58,932 bases of DNA from Halomonas cerina (lineage in GTDB: Bacteria > Pseudomonadota > Gammaproteobacteria > Pseudomonadales > Halomonadaceae): the NCBI RefSeq assembly GCF_014192215.1, contig NZ_JACHXP010000022.1:1-58932 (forward strand), written 5' to 3'. Both the position numbers and the translations under genes were made by a program. The stretch's first letter is position 1. Each line of letters opens with the position of its first letter. Below the pieces are notes generated by a model. It saw nothing but the letters and a program-made list of their open reading frames with translations. It did not search any database and was not told where the DNA came from. Below, in pieces: positions 23,636-32,328 of the stretch.

Positions 23636-24709
23636 ATGAGCTCGAAGGTGCTTCCCCGGGTGGCGGCCATCGCCGCCCTGCCCCTGGCCATCGCGGCGAC
23701 CCATGCCCAGGCCCAGTCCACCGAGATGGCCATCACGACCCTGCTTCCCGAGGACATGACCAACAACGAGGTTTACCCGGCGCTGGTTCATTTCAAGAAC
23801 CTGGTCGAGACGCGTACCGGCGGCGAAATCGAGGTGGTGATCTTCGGTGGTGGGCAACTGGGCACGGAAGTGGAGACGGCTTCCGAGGTCCAGGGCGGCC
23901 GCACCCTGCAGTCCACCATCATCACCACCGGCGCCATGTCATCCTTCTATGATGATTACCAGCTCATGACGGCGCCCTTCCTGTTCGACGACTGGCGCCA
24001 GGCCTGGGCCTTCTTCGATGGTGAATGGTTTGCCGAGTTCATGTCCGGAACCATCGAGGAAGCCGACATGCGCTACCTCGGGACCTTCGACGATGGCGGG
24101 GGCTTCGTGGCCTTCACCAACAACGAGCGTCTGATCAAGACGGTGGAGGACCTCGAGGGACTCAACATTCGGACCGAGGAGAACCCGGGTCATGTGGCGA
24201 TCATGAAGGCCCTGGGGGCCTCGGCGACGCCCCTGCCGTGGGGTGAGCTAATCACCGCACTGGAAACCGGCCTGGCCGACGGCCAGTTCAATGCCCCGGT
24301 GCTCAATGTCACCTACAACTTCGATGAGGTGACCGATTACACCACCCTGACCGGGCACGTCTACAACAGTGCCGCCTGGCTGGTCAGCGAGGCGTGGTTC
24401 CAGGAGCTCAGCGAGGAGCAGCAGCAGGTCATCGTCACCTCGGCCCGGGAGGCCATCAAGCTGGGTCACGGCCTGGCCGGTGCCCTGGCCACGGCCAGCT
24501 GGGTCGAGTCCTGCGAGCGTTTCGAGGAGTGTTACATCATGCCGCCCGAGGAGCGGGCGCGCATGGCCGAGATCGCCCGCCCCGCCTGGCGGCAGTGGAT
24601 CACCGAGGACTTCGGCATCGATGAGGCGCGGGTCGATGCCTTCCTGACGGAAGTGGAGCGGGTCGGCGAGCAGGTGGTCGAGGAGGATGTCGCCACCTAC
24701 GCTCGCTGA
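23636..24709 (+). CDS. TRAP transporter substrate-binding protein, DctP type
   Basis: This periplasmic receptor of a classical DctPQM TRAP importer has 357 residues and a signal peptide (VAAIAALPLAIAATHAQAQS). DctP-family features are TRTGGEIEVVIFGGGQLGTE (residues about 58-77), DYQLMTAPFLFDDWRQAWA, RTEENPGHVAIMKALGASATPLPWGEL with the carboxylate-binding arginine region, and ETGLADGQFNAPVLN. It is the first of eight co-directional genes to 31210. The receptor sets the substrate; TRAP ligands usually carry a carboxylate. The downstream deacetylase-fold enzymes suggest an N-acylated amino compound, by inference. Confidence 0.93.
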   Translation: MSSKVLPRVAAIAALPLAIAATHAQAQSTEMAITTLLPEDMTNNEVYPALVHFKNLVETRTGGEIEVVIFGGGQLGTEVETASEVQGGRTLQSTIITTGAMSSFYDDYQLMTAPFLFDDWRQAWAFFDGEWFAEFMSGTIEEADMRYLGTFDDGGGFVAFTNNERLIKTVEDLEGLNIRTEENPGHVAIMKALGASATPLPWGELITALETGLADGQFNAPVLNVTYNFDEVTDYTTLTGHVYNSAAWLVSEAWFQELSEEQQQVIVTSAREAIKLGHGLAGALATASWVESCERFEECYIMPPEERARMAEIARPAWRQWITEDFGIDEARVDAFLTEVERVGEQVVEEDVATYAR

Positions 24710-24786
24710 GGTGGCCGTTCTCGCGACCGCCACCATGCCCATCGCCCGGCCGCTAGGCCGGGCGCTGCATGCCCCGAGGATTCCCC

Positions 24787-25332
24787 ATGCCGCTTCTCTC
24801 GCCCCTGCGCCGCCTGAGCGACGCCGTCAACCAGCTGGCCATAGTGCTCTGCGTGGCCTGTGTCCTGATCATGCTGGGTATCTCCTTCACCGCCTTCGTG
24901 TACAAGCTGGCCACCGGCAGCACGCTGAGCTGGACCTACTCCCTGGCCCGGCTCTTTTTGCCCTGGATCGGCTTTCTCTCCATGACCATCTCGCTGCGCT
25001 ACGGTGAGCATGTGGCCATGACCCTGCTGGTGCGCAGCCTGCCAAGGCCACTGCTCAAGGCCGCGGCCGTGCTCTGCCTGGTGGTCATCGCGGTGTTCGC
25101 CCTGATGCTGGTCTGGTACGGCTGGGTCTATTTCGAAGGGGCGAGCCAGGTGTACATGGTCTCCGACCAGATTCAGGTTCACAGCAAGTTCACCGCCATC
25201 GTGGTGCCGCTGAGCGGCCTGGTTATCCTGCTACATCTGGTGCAGGGCTTCGACCTGCTGGAACACTTCATCGATGATCAGTCGACCATCGACGAGCTCA
25301 TCGAGTCCACGGACAGGGAGGAGCGCCCATGA
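24787..25332 (+). CDS. TRAP transporter small permease, DctQ type
   Basis: The 181-residue membrane protein has four hydrophobic helices (LAIVLCVACVLIMLGISFTA, FLPWIGFLSMTISL, VLCLVVIAVFALMLVWYGWV, FTAIVVPLSGLVILLHLVQG), as in DctQ proteins that pair with the large permease. An ATG six codons upstream (24769) is in frame, but GAGGA precedes the ATG at 24787 by 6 bases. The stop overlaps the dctM start by 4 bp. A GC-rich inverted repeat (GCCCGGCC / GGCCGGGC, 24745-24762) without a T run lies between receptor and permease genes and may limit readthrough or protect the receptor mRNA. Confidence 0.92.
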   Translation: MPLLSPLRRLSDAVNQLAIVLCVACVLIMLGISFTAFVYKLATGSTLSWTYSLARLFLPWIGFLSMTISLRYGEHVAMTLLVRSLPRPLLKAAAVLCLVVIAVFALMLVWYGWVYFEGASQVYMVSDQIQVHSKFTAIVVPLSGLVILLHLVQGFDLLEHFIDDQSTIDELIESTDREERP

Positions 25333-26606
25333 CCCCTGCGATCGTCACCTTCATCGTGCTGTTGCTGATCGGCGCCCCGGTGGCCGTGGTGATGGCGATG
25401 TCCGGGCTGGCCGGCGGCTTCGCCATGGGCGGCGAACGGATGCTTGGCATCATCGCCGACCGCATGTTCTCGGGCGTGTCGGGCTTTTTGCTGATTGCCG
25501 TGCCCTATTTCATCTTCACCGCCGAGCTGATGAATCAGGGGGGGCTGACCCAGAAGCTGATCGCCTTCAACAATGCGCTGTTCGGGCGGGTCCGCGGGGC
25601 GCTGTCGCACGTCAACGTCTCGGTGTCGGTGTTCTTTGCCGGGCTGACCGGGGCGGCGATCACCGATACCGTCGCCATCGGCAAGATCATGATCCCCGAG
25701 ATGAAGAGGCAGGGCTACGATGCCGAATATGCCGCGGCCGTTACCGCCTGCTCGTCGATCATCGGTCCCATCATCCCGCCCAGCGTGGTGATGGTGGTCT
25801 ATGCCACGCTGCTGCGTGATATCTCGGTCATCGACCTGTTTGCCGGGGGCATCATCCCTGGCCTGTTGATGGCCCTGACGCTGCTGCTGGTCAGCTTCTT
25901 TTTGGCCTGGAAACGGGGCTATCCCAAGCAGCCGCCGACCCCGTTCAAGGTGGCGATCACCTCCTTCCTGGTGGCGCTGCCGGCGATGGTCGTGCCGCTG
26001 ATCATCCTCGGCGGTATCCTCTCGGGGCTGACCACCATCACCGAGGCCTCAGGCTTTGCCGCCGTCTATACCATCGCCATCGGCGTGGTCTTCTATCGCA
26101 ACCTCACCTGGCACAAGATCTGGCACTCCCTGGTGGTGACGGTGCGCTTCTCGGGGGTGGTGTTCTTCCTGCTGGCCACCTCGGCGGTGCTTGGCTGGTT
26201 CGTCACCCGCTCCGGCATCGCCCGGGACGCGGCGGGCCTGATCACCACCTTCAGCGACTCGACCTTCCTGCAGCTGCTGCTGGTCTGTGCGCTGCTGATC
26301 GTGATCGGCACCGTCATGGACGTGCTGCCGGCGCTAGTGGTGGTGGCCCCGGTGCTGGTGCCGGCGATGGTCCAACTGGGCGTGGACCCGCTGCACTTCG
26401 CCATCCTGATGATCGTGGTGCTCAACATCTCCAACGTTACGCCGCCGGTGGGCATGACGTTGATGACCGCCGCGCGCATCGCCCAGGTGCCCTTCGAACG
26501 CGCGATCATTGCCTCGCTGCCGTTCTATGTCGCCTTCCTCGCGGTGATCCTGCTGCTGGTCACCTTCCCGATACTCTCTACCTGGATTCCCTCGCTACTG
26601 GGCTGA
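25329..26606 (+). CDS. TRAP transporter large permease, DctM type
   Basis: The 425-residue product is the transport-catalysing 12-helix subunit. Family segments are AVPYFIFTAELMNQGG, GLTGAAITDTVAIGKIMIPE, SSIIGPIIPPSVVMVVYA and LNISNVTPPVGMTLMTAARI, matching DctM. It works with the receptor at 23636 and small permease at 24787 as a gradient-driven importer in the inner membrane. The downstream amidohydrolase gene follows after 16 bases, so uptake and catabolism are probably in one transcript. Confidence 0.94.
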   Translation: MTPAIVTFIVLLLIGAPVAVVMAMSGLAGGFAMGGERMLGIIADRMFSGVSGFLLIAVPYFIFTAELMNQGGLTQKLIAFNNALFGRVRGALSHVNVSVSVFFAGLTGAAITDTVAIGKIMIPEMKRQGYDAEYAAAVTACSSIIGPIIPPSVVMVVYATLLRDISVIDLFAGGIIPGLLMALTLLLVSFFLAWKRGYPKQPPTPFKVAITSFLVALPAMVVPLIILGGILSGLTTITEASGFAAVYTIAIGVVFYRNLTWHKIWHSLVVTVRFSGVVFFLLATSAVLGWFVTRSGIARDAAGLITTFSDSTFLQLLLVCALLIVIGTVMDVLPALVVVAPVLVPAMVQLGVDPLHFAILMIVVLNISNVTPPVGMTLMTAARIAQVPFERAIIASLPFYVAFLAVILLLVTFPILSTWIPSLLG

Positions 26607-26622
26607 TGCAAAGGAGGCTGCT

Positions 26623-27657
26623 TTGAAACTCTTCTATCATCCCGATCAGGAGCGCCATGCGCCGCCGAGCTTCCTGTTGCGTGGTCGCCCGGTAGCCTCG
26701 CCGGAGGGGCCGATACGCGCCGAGATGCTGTCGCAGGGTCTGGCCGACATGGGCCTGGCTCTGACGGCGCCTACTGTCGCGGACGGCTCGGGCCTGCGCC
26801 GCCGGCTCGCCGAGATCCATGCCCCGCGCTACCTGACGTTCCTGGAGACCATCCATGCCCGCTGGCAGGCCTTGCCGGACGCCGCCGAGGTCGTCGCGCC
26901 CAACGTGCACCCCTGCGGCGGTGGCCATCACTATCCCCGTCACCCGGTGGGGCTGGTCGGGTGGCACATGCATGACATGGCCTGTCCCATGACCGCCGAT
27001 AGCTTCACCGGTATCCTCGCCAGTGCCGCCTCCGCGGAGGCGGCGGCCGAGGCGGTGGCGGCCGGGGATCGCTCCGCCTACGCGCTGTGCCGGCCACCGG
27101 GCCACCATGCCGGGCCCGAGCGGGCCGGGGGATTTTGCTTTCTCAACAACGCGGGGCTGGCGGCCACGGTGCTGCGCGAGCACATGGAGCGGGTCGCGAT
27201 CCTCGACGTGGACCTGCACCACGGCAACGGCACCCAGGATATCTTCTACCACCGCGGGGATGTCTGGACCGGCTCGCTGCATGCCGACCCGGCAGATTTC
27301 TATCCCTTCTTCTGGGGCGGGGCCGACGAGCAGGGTGAAGGGGAGGGCAAGGGCGCCAACGTCAACCTGCCGCTGGCGATCGGCAGTGACGGGCCGACCT
27401 TTCTCGCCGCCCTGGACCGACTGATCGAGGCGCTGGCGACCTTCCGGCCCGAGGCCGTGGTGCTCGCCCTGGGACTGGACGCCCATCAGGAGGATCCGCT
27501 AGCGGGGCTATGTCTCGAGACGGCGGACTTCCATGTCGTGGGGCAGCGGGTTGCTGCCCTGGGGCTTCCCATGGTGCTGGTGCAGGAAGGGGGCTATCCC
27601 ACCGAGCACCTGGGCAACAACCTGGCCGCCTTCATGGACGGTTTCACCGGCGCCTGA
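26623..27657 (+). CDS. Histone deacetylase-fold amidohydrolase (acetylpolyamine amidohydrolase-like)
   Basis: This 344-residue zinc hydrolase belongs to the arginase/deacetylase superfamily; bacterial members remove acyl groups from N-acyl amines. The catalytic histidine pair is in CRPPGHHAGPERAGGFCFLN (near residue 155), zinc ligands in ILDVDLHHGNGTQ (near 193) and ALGLDAHQEDPLAG (near 285), and the tyrosine-type loop in VQEGGYPTEHLGNN. It starts MKLFYHPDQERHAPPSFLLRG, which resembles the acetylpolyamine amidohydrolase group. An AGGAG box lies 10 bases before a TTG at 26623. With the TRAP importer upstream, a role as the deacylating first step is inferred. Confidence 0.9.
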   Translation: MKLFYHPDQERHAPPSFLLRGRPVASPEGPIRAEMLSQGLADMGLALTAPTVADGSGLRRRLAEIHAPRYLTFLETIHARWQALPDAAEVVAPNVHPCGGGHHYPRHPVGLVGWHMHDMACPMTADSFTGILASAASAEAAAEAVAAGDRSAYALCRPPGHHAGPERAGGFCFLNNAGLAATVLREHMERVAILDVDLHHGNGTQDIFYHRGDVWTGSLHADPADFYPFFWGGADEQGEGEGKGANVNLPLAIGSDGPTFLAALDRLIEALATFRPEAVVLALGLDAHQEDPLAGLCLETADFHVVGQRVAALGLPMVLVQEGGYPTEHLGNNLAAFMDGFTGA

Positions 27658-27719
27658 CGGGTGCCCATCCCACATCTGCCGCGACAGGCAGCCAGCGCAG
27701 TCAACGAACGGAGCACGCC

Positions 27720-28076
27720 ATGAGCATTAGCTATCACGACAGCAATACCCGGATGAGCCAGCTCACCATCCACAATGGCACCGTCTACCTGGCCGGTCAG
27801 GTGCCGACAGATGCCACGGCCGACATGCGCGGCCAGACCGAACAGGTGCTGGCCCGCATCGACGAGTTGCTGGCCACGGCCGGCACCTCCAAGGAGCATC
27901 TGCTCGCCGCGCAGATCTGGGTCACCAGCATGGCCGAGTTCGACCAGATGAACACCGCCTGGGATGCCTGGGTGGTACCGGGCCGACCGCCCGTGCGGGC
28001 CGCCGTGGAGGCGAAGCTGGCCAAGCCGGAGTGGAAGGTGGAAATCATGGTCACCGCGGCACTGCCGGAGGCCTGA
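27720..28076 (+). CDS. RidA family protein (enamine/imine deaminase-like)
   Basis: RidA-family proteins hydrolyse reactive enamine/imine intermediates released by PLP enzymes. The 118-residue product has the family core IHNGTVYLAGQVPTD (residues 17-31), QTEQVLARIDELLATAGTS, and the C-terminal RPPVRAAVEAKLAKPEWKVE, where the conserved arginine binds carboxylates. The open frame extends upstream to 27510 in the histone-deacetylase-like gene, but ATG at 27720 has GGAG 7 bases upstream and gives standard length. Its place between deacetylase-fold, cyclodeaminase-family and aminotransferase genes fits a detoxifying role in the pathway. Confidence 0.9.
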   Translation: MSISYHDSNTRMSQLTIHNGTVYLAGQVPTDATADMRGQTEQVLARIDELLATAGTSKEHLLAAQIWVTSMAEFDQMNTAWDAWVVPGRPPVRAAVEAKLAKPEWKVEIMVTAALPEA

Positions 28077-28077
28077 G

Positions 28078-29019
28078 ATGCGCATCATCACCGCAGACGA
28101 GGTGGCGGCCTCGCTGGTCTGGCCGGCCCTGGTCGAGCGGCTGGCCACGACCTTTCGCGAGGGCGTGGAGTCGCCGCCGCGCCATCACCATGCCATGCAG
28201 CGCCGCGACGGGGAGGCGACCATGCTGCTGATGCCGGCCTGGGAGCCCGACGGCTACATCGGCGTGAAGATGGTCAATGTCTTTCCCCAGAATGCCGACC
28301 ATGGCCTGCCGGCCATCGCCGGGGTCTACCTGCTGTGCGAAGGGGCCCATGGCCGGCCCCTGGCCTGTCTCGACGGCAGCGAGCTGACCCGCCGGCGTAC
28401 GGCGGCGGCCTCGGCCCTGGCGGCCCGTAGCCTGGCCCGGGAGGACGCTGGAACCCTGCTGGTGGTGGGCACCGGCAAGCTGGCGCCCATGGTCATCGAG
28501 GCGCATGCCGCGGTACGGCCCATCCAGCGGGTACGCATTTGGGGCCGGCATTCCGAGAAGGCCGAGCATCTGGCCGCCGCGTACGCCGATCGGTTCGAGA
28601 CCGAGGCCGTCGCCGACCTGGAGGCCGCGACCCGGGAGGCGGACCTGATCAGCTGCGTGACCCTCTCCACCGCACCGTTGATTCGTGGCGAGTGGCTGTC
28701 CCCCGGGACGCACCTGGATCTGATTGGCGCCTTCCGTCCCGACATGCGCGAGACCGACGCCGACTGCCTCGCGCGCAGCGAGGTGTTCGTCGATACCTAT
28801 GCCGGCGCCAAGGGCGAGGCGGGCGATATCCTGCAGGCCATCGACGAGGGGGCCTTCGCCTTCGACGATATCCGCGCCGAGCTGGCGGAGGTCCTCAAGG
28901 GCGAGCGCCCCGGGCGCAGCTCGCCCGAGGCGATCACCCTGTTCAAGTCGGTGGGGGCCTCGCTGGAGGACTTGGCGGCGGCTATCGAGGTGTGGGAACA
29001 GCAGGAGGCAGGCGGGTGA
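28078..29019 (+). CDS. Ornithine cyclodeaminase / mu-crystallin family protein
   Basis: This NAD(P)-dependent family includes ornithine cyclodeaminase, alanine dehydrogenase and ketimine reductases. The 313-residue product has LLVVGTGKLAPMVIEAHAAV (residues about 122-141), the dinucleotide-binding GTGxLA segment, RVRIWGRHSEKAEHLAA, and LIGAFRPDMRETDADCLARS near residue 220. The start at 28078 lies one base after the ridA stop; a longer frame from 27964 would overlap ridA out of frame. The gene overlaps the next amidohydrolase gene by 4 bp (GTGA). In this operon it may act on a diamino acid or on an imine, by inference. Confidence 0.9.
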   Translation: MRIITADEVAASLVWPALVERLATTFREGVESPPRHHHAMQRRDGEATMLLMPAWEPDGYIGVKMVNVFPQNADHGLPAIAGVYLLCEGAHGRPLACLDGSELTRRRTAAASALAARSLAREDAGTLLVVGTGKLAPMVIEAHAAVRPIQRVRIWGRHSEKAEHLAAAYADRFETEAVADLEAATREADLISCVTLSTAPLIRGEWLSPGTHLDLIGAFRPDMRETDADCLARSEVFVDTYAGAKGEAGDILQAIDEGAFAFDDIRAELAEVLKGERPGRSSPEAITLFKSVGASLEDLAAAIEVWEQQEAGG

Positions 29020-30230
29020 CGAAGCAACGCTTCGGAGCGCCGGCCGCCGGAGTGCCGGCCGCCGGAGTGCCGGCCACCGGAGCGCCGGCCGCCGGTTTCT
29101 TCTGGCATGAGCGCTGCTTCTGGCACGACCCGGGGGCCATCGGGGTCTTTTCGGCGCCGGGGGCGTTCCTGCAGCCCCAGCCAGCTTCGGAGAGCCCGGA
29201 GAGCAAGCGCCGCCTGAAGAACCTGCTGGAGGTATCGGGGCTGATCGATGAACTCGTGGTGCGCAAGGCACCGCCGGCCGAACGCATCGACCTCGAGCGC
29301 TTCCATACCACGGGCTATCTCGAGGCTCTCGAGGCCGGCGACCGTGTCCGGGGCGGCGATGCCGGGGAGGGGGCCCCCTACCAGCCGGGCAGCCTAGCGG
29401 CGGCCCGACAGTCCGCCGGTCTCGCCCTTGCCGCGGTGGAGGCGGTGGCCACCGGCGAGCTACCCGCCGCCTATGCCCTGTGTCGCCCGCCGGGGCATCA
29501 CGCCGAGGCCGATCGGGGCCGCGGCTTCTGCCTGCTGGGCAATATCCCGGTCGCCGTGATGCGCGCCCGTGCCCGGGGGCAGGTGGGGCGCGTGGCGATC
29601 CTCGACTGGGACGTCCACCATGGCAACGGCCAGCAGGCGGCCTTCTACGCTGAGCCGGAGGTGTTCACGGTCTCGCTGCACCAGGCCGGCAATTATCCCT
29701 TGGGGAGCGGTGCCTTCGAGGAACAGGGCGAGGGGAGAGGGCAGGGCGCCTGCCTCAACCTGCCGCTGCCGCCGGGCTGCGGCCTGGGTGCCTACGCCCA
29801 GGCCATGGAGTCGCTGGTACTGCCGGCCCTCGAGGCCTTTCGCCCCGAGCTGATCGTGGTGGCCTGCGGCTTCGATGCCTGTGCCAAGGATCCCCTGGGC
29901 AAGATGCTGCTCAACAGCGAGGCCTTCGCCGCCATGACGCGGCAGGTGAAGGCCCTGGCCGAGCGCGTTTGCCGGGGACGGCTGGTGTTGGTCCATGAAG
30001 GAGGGTACTCCGAGGGCTATGTGCCGCTGTGCGGCCATGCGGCGATTCAGGCCCTCGTGGGCAGCGACATCGCCGTGCCGGACCCCCAGAATGACGAGAT
30101 CGCCGCCTGGGACTACCAGGACCTCCAGCCTCATCAACGTGCATTGATCGACGACTGGCGCGAGCGTTGGTTTGCGATCTCCTCCCCGGCATCAAGACCT
30201 CCTCAGGATCACAGAGAGAGTAACCCATGA
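29016..30230 (+). CDS. Second histone deacetylase-fold amidohydrolase, with repeat-rich N-terminus
   Basis: The 404-residue product is a second arginase/deacetylase-superfamily enzyme. Catalytic motifs are CRPPGHHAEADRGRGFCLLG, ILDWDVHHGNGQQ (zinc ligands), VACGFDACAKDPLGKM (zinc ligand) and VHEGGYSEGYVP. The family normally begins near FFWHERCFWHDPG; here it is preceded by about 20 residues of proline/alanine/glycine pentapeptides encoded by 15-bp repeats. The frame is open far upstream (28539), but GTG at 29016 overlaps the previous stop and has GGAGG upstream. It overlaps the aminotransferase gene by 4 bp. Two different deacetylases in one operon suggest sequential or alternative acyl substrates. 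Confidence 0.88.
   Translation: MTKQRFGAPAAGVPAAGVPATGAPAAGFFWHERCFWHDPGAIGVFSAPGAFLQPQPASESPESKRRLKNLLEVSGLIDELVVRKAPPAERIDLERFHTTGYLEALEAGDRVRGGDAGEGAPYQPGSLAAARQSAGLALAAVEAVATGELPAAYALCRPPGHHAEADRGRGFCLLGNIPVAVMRARARGQVGRVAILDWDVHHGNGQQAAFYAEPEVFTVSLHQAGNYPLGSGAFEEQGEGRGQGACLNLPLPPGCGLGAYAQAMESLVLPALEAFRPELIVVACGFDACAKDPLGKMLLNSEAFAAMTRQVKALAERVCRGRLVLVHEGGYSEGYVPLCGHAAIQALVGSDIAVPDPQNDEIAAWDYQDLQPHQRALIDDWRERWFAISSPASRPPQDHRESNP
29040..29095 (+). repeat. 15-bp in-frame tandem repeat in the second amidohydrolase gene
   Basis: Three to four imperfect 15-bp units (for example GCCGGAGTGCCGGCC) encode PAAGV, PAAGV, PATGA and PAAG. The unit is divisible by three, so copy-number change would alter linker length without frameshift. 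Confidence 0.8.
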
Positions 30231-31210
30231 CGCCCTTGTATGACCGCGACGGCTGGCTCTGGCAGGACGGCGACTGGCTGGCCTGGCGCGAGGCCACGAC
30301 CCATCTGCTGACCCACACCCTGCACTATGGCATGGGCTGTTTCGAGGGCGTGCGTGCCTACGCCGGGCCGGACGGGGCACAGCTGTTTCGCGTCGCCGAG
30401 CATACGCGGCGTCTACTCGACAGTGCCCATGCGCTGGATATACCGTTATCATTCGGTGCCGATGAACTGATCACGGCCCAGCGACAATGCCTAATTCGCA
30501 ACGACCTGACCAACGCCTACCTCAAGCCCACGATCTACCTGGGCGCCGAGGGACTCGGCCTGCGGGCCAAGGGGCTGACCACCCATGTGATGATCGCGGC
30601 CTGGGACCTGGGCGACTATATCTCGCCCGAGGCTGCCTCCATCGGCCTGCGGGCCCTGACCTCGTCCTGGGCACGTCATCACGTCAACATCAGCCTGTGC
30701 CGAGCCAAGACCAATGGCCACTACGTCAACTCCATGCTGGCGCTCAACACCGCCGTCAAGGCGGGCTTCGACGAGACGATCATGCTCGACCCGGAGGGCC
30801 ATGTCGCCGAGGCCTCGGCGGCCAACGTGTTCCTACTGCGTGACGGCGTGCTGCATACCCCGGAGGTGACCTCCTGCCTGCAAGGCATCACCCGCGACAG
30901 CGTGATTCATCTGGCCCGGGAGGTGCTGGGCCTCGAGGTCATCGAGCGGCGCATCACCCGCGATGAACTCTACCTGGCCGACGAAGCCTTCGTCACCGGG
31001 ACGGCCGCGGAACTCCTGCCGCTGCGCGAGCTCGACGGCCGCCATATCGGGGCCCGCACGGGCGCGCCGGCGCCAGGGGAGCCCATCGCACCGGACTCGC
31101 TCACCGCCCGGCTGCAGGGACTCTATCGCCGGGTCACCCGTGGGGAACTGGGCGATGACCTGCAGGGCTTCGCCGGCTGGCTGACGCCCGTCCAGGGCGC
31201 GGGGCCTTGA
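30227..31210 (+). CDS. ilvE: Branched-chain amino acid aminotransferase (class IV PLP enzyme)
   Basis: The 327-residue product is a class IV aminotransferase of the IlvE type. HTLHYGMGCFEGVRAY lies near residue 28; the PLP lysine is expected in CRAKTNGHYVNSMLAL (near 160); EGHVAEASAANVFLLRDGVL is the fold-IV glutamate region; and DEAFVTGTAAELLPLRELD is typical of branched-chain members. It is the last gene of the TRAP-amidohydrolase operon, coupled by a 4-bp ATGA overlap. Biosynthetic transamination of valine, leucine and isoleucine is the family role; in this operon it may instead remove an amino group from a catabolic intermediate. Confidence 0.9.
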   Translation: MTPLYDRDGWLWQDGDWLAWREATTHLLTHTLHYGMGCFEGVRAYAGPDGAQLFRVAEHTRRLLDSAHALDIPLSFGADELITAQRQCLIRNDLTNAYLKPTIYLGAEGLGLRAKGLTTHVMIAAWDLGDYISPEAASIGLRALTSSWARHHVNISLCRAKTNGHYVNSMLALNTAVKAGFDETIMLDPEGHVAEASAANVFLLRDGVLHTPEVTSCLQGITRDSVIHLAREVLGLEVIERRITRDELYLADEAFVTGTAAELLPLRELDGRHIGARTGAPAPGEPIAPDSLTARLQGLYRRVTRGELGDDLQGFAGWLTPVQGAGP

Positions 31211-31271
31211 CGCTGCCCCCTGCTCGCCTCCGGCCGTGGTAGCCTGTCGCCCCCAGGCCGGAAGGATCACC

Positions 31272-32297
31272 ATGCTCTTCATGCTGCTCGACGGTGCGCT
31301 GCGCCTGACGATGGGGCTCTGTACCCTGTGGGGTGCCCTGGCTCTGGGGCATCGGCTGCCGCTGGCGGCACCCGGGCGTCATCTGGTCGTCACGGCCTGG
31401 GTGGTCGCGGGTGGGGGATGGCTGTGGCTGCACTGGCAGGGCGCGCGTCTGGTCCCCGTCATCGGCATGGCCGGGCAGATGACGGTCCTGCTGGCCTGGT
31501 GGCGTACGCTCGTGCCGGCCAGGGATCTGGACTGGGCCGAGGACGTGGCCCACCTGGCGACCGGGACCTTCGAGGGGGATCGATTGACCCTGCACCATGT
31601 GCGCTGCTTCGACTGGCAGACCCGTGATGTGGCCAGGGTGGCCTGGGAGCGCCGGGTGTATGACCTGTCGCGGCTGGTTTCGGTGGACCTGTTCGTCTCC
31701 AGCTGGGGGCGTCCCGGCATCGCCCACGTGCTGATCAGCTTCGGGTTCCGGCAGACGGGCGGGAAAGACGTCGAGTTCGTGACCTTCTCGGTGGAGGTAC
31801 GCCGCCAGCGCGGGGAGCCCTTCTCGGAAATCGGCGGCTTCTTCAAGCGCTACGAGTTGGCGATCATCGCGGCCGACGAGCGGGACGCGGTGCGCCTGCG
31901 CAGCAATGTGCGCGGGGAGCGAGTGACGCTCTATCACGTCACCCTCTCGCCCCAGGCCCGGCGCGCCCTGCTGCTTTCGCTGGTGGAGGGCGCCAATGAC
32001 CTGGCGCGTGAGCCACGCTTCTATCACACCATCACCGCCAACTGTACGACCCTGGTGTTCGTGATGATGCGGCGCATCATCGAAGGGCTGCCCATGGACC
32101 ATCGCCTGCTCTTGACCGGGCTGCTGCCGGCTTACATCCACGACCATGGGGGCCTGGTATCGGGCTATGCCCTGTGTGAGCTGCGCCGACGCGGGGATAT
32201 CACCGCGCGGGCGCGGCACGCCGACGCCGAGGCGGATTTCTCGCGACGTATCCGGCAAGGGATCCCGGGCTGGCGATCGGGGGAGACATCCATATAG
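31272..32297 (+). CDS. DUF4105 domain membrane protein
   Basis: The 341-residue product has two to three N-terminal hydrophobic segments (MLLDGALRLTMGLCTLWG, VVTAWVVAGGGWLWLHW) and then a DUF4105 domain: SVDLFVSSWGRPGIAHVLISF, TFSVEVRRQRGEPFSEIGGF, and the conserved YHTITANCTTLVF with a possible cysteine nucleophile. Part of DUF4105 is now called the Lnb N-terminal periplasmic domain. ATG at 31272 has a GGAAGGA box 5 bases upstream; the frame is open to 31236. Its TAG stop touches the terminator of the opposite-strand small RNA. Confidence 0.85.
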   Translation: MLFMLLDGALRLTMGLCTLWGALALGHRLPLAAPGRHLVVTAWVVAGGGWLWLHWQGARLVPVIGMAGQMTVLLAWWRTLVPARDLDWAEDVAHLATGTFEGDRLTLHHVRCFDWQTRDVARVAWERRVYDLSRLVSVDLFVSSWGRPGIAHVLISFGFRQTGGKDVEFVTFSVEVRRQRGEPFSEIGGFFKRYELAIIAADERDAVRLRSNVRGERVTLYHVTLSPQARRALLLSLVEGANDLAREPRFYHTITANCTTLVFVMMRRIIEGLPMDHRLLLTGLLPAYIHDHGGLVSGYALCELRRRGDITARARHADAEADFSRRIRQGIPGWRSGETSI

Positions 32298-32328
32298 AAA
32301 ACCGCCACGACGCGAGCGTCGTGGCGGT
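32298..32328 (-). terminator. Terminator of the small RNA
   Basis: A 12-bp perfect stem (ACCGCCACGACG / CGTCGTGGCGGT) with loop of 4 bases is followed on the minus strand by TTTT. The same stem core recurs after trmJ at 34532-34562. Confidence 0.88.

Noticed and set aside
24742..24763. Terminator between DctP and DctQ genes
   Set aside because: There is a GC-rich inverted repeat but no T run, and the operon continues downstream.
28539..29015. Fusion of the second deacetylase to an upstream 159-residue region
   Set aside because: The region overlaps the cyclodeaminase-family gene out of frame; GTG at 29016 with GGAGG is the sensible start.
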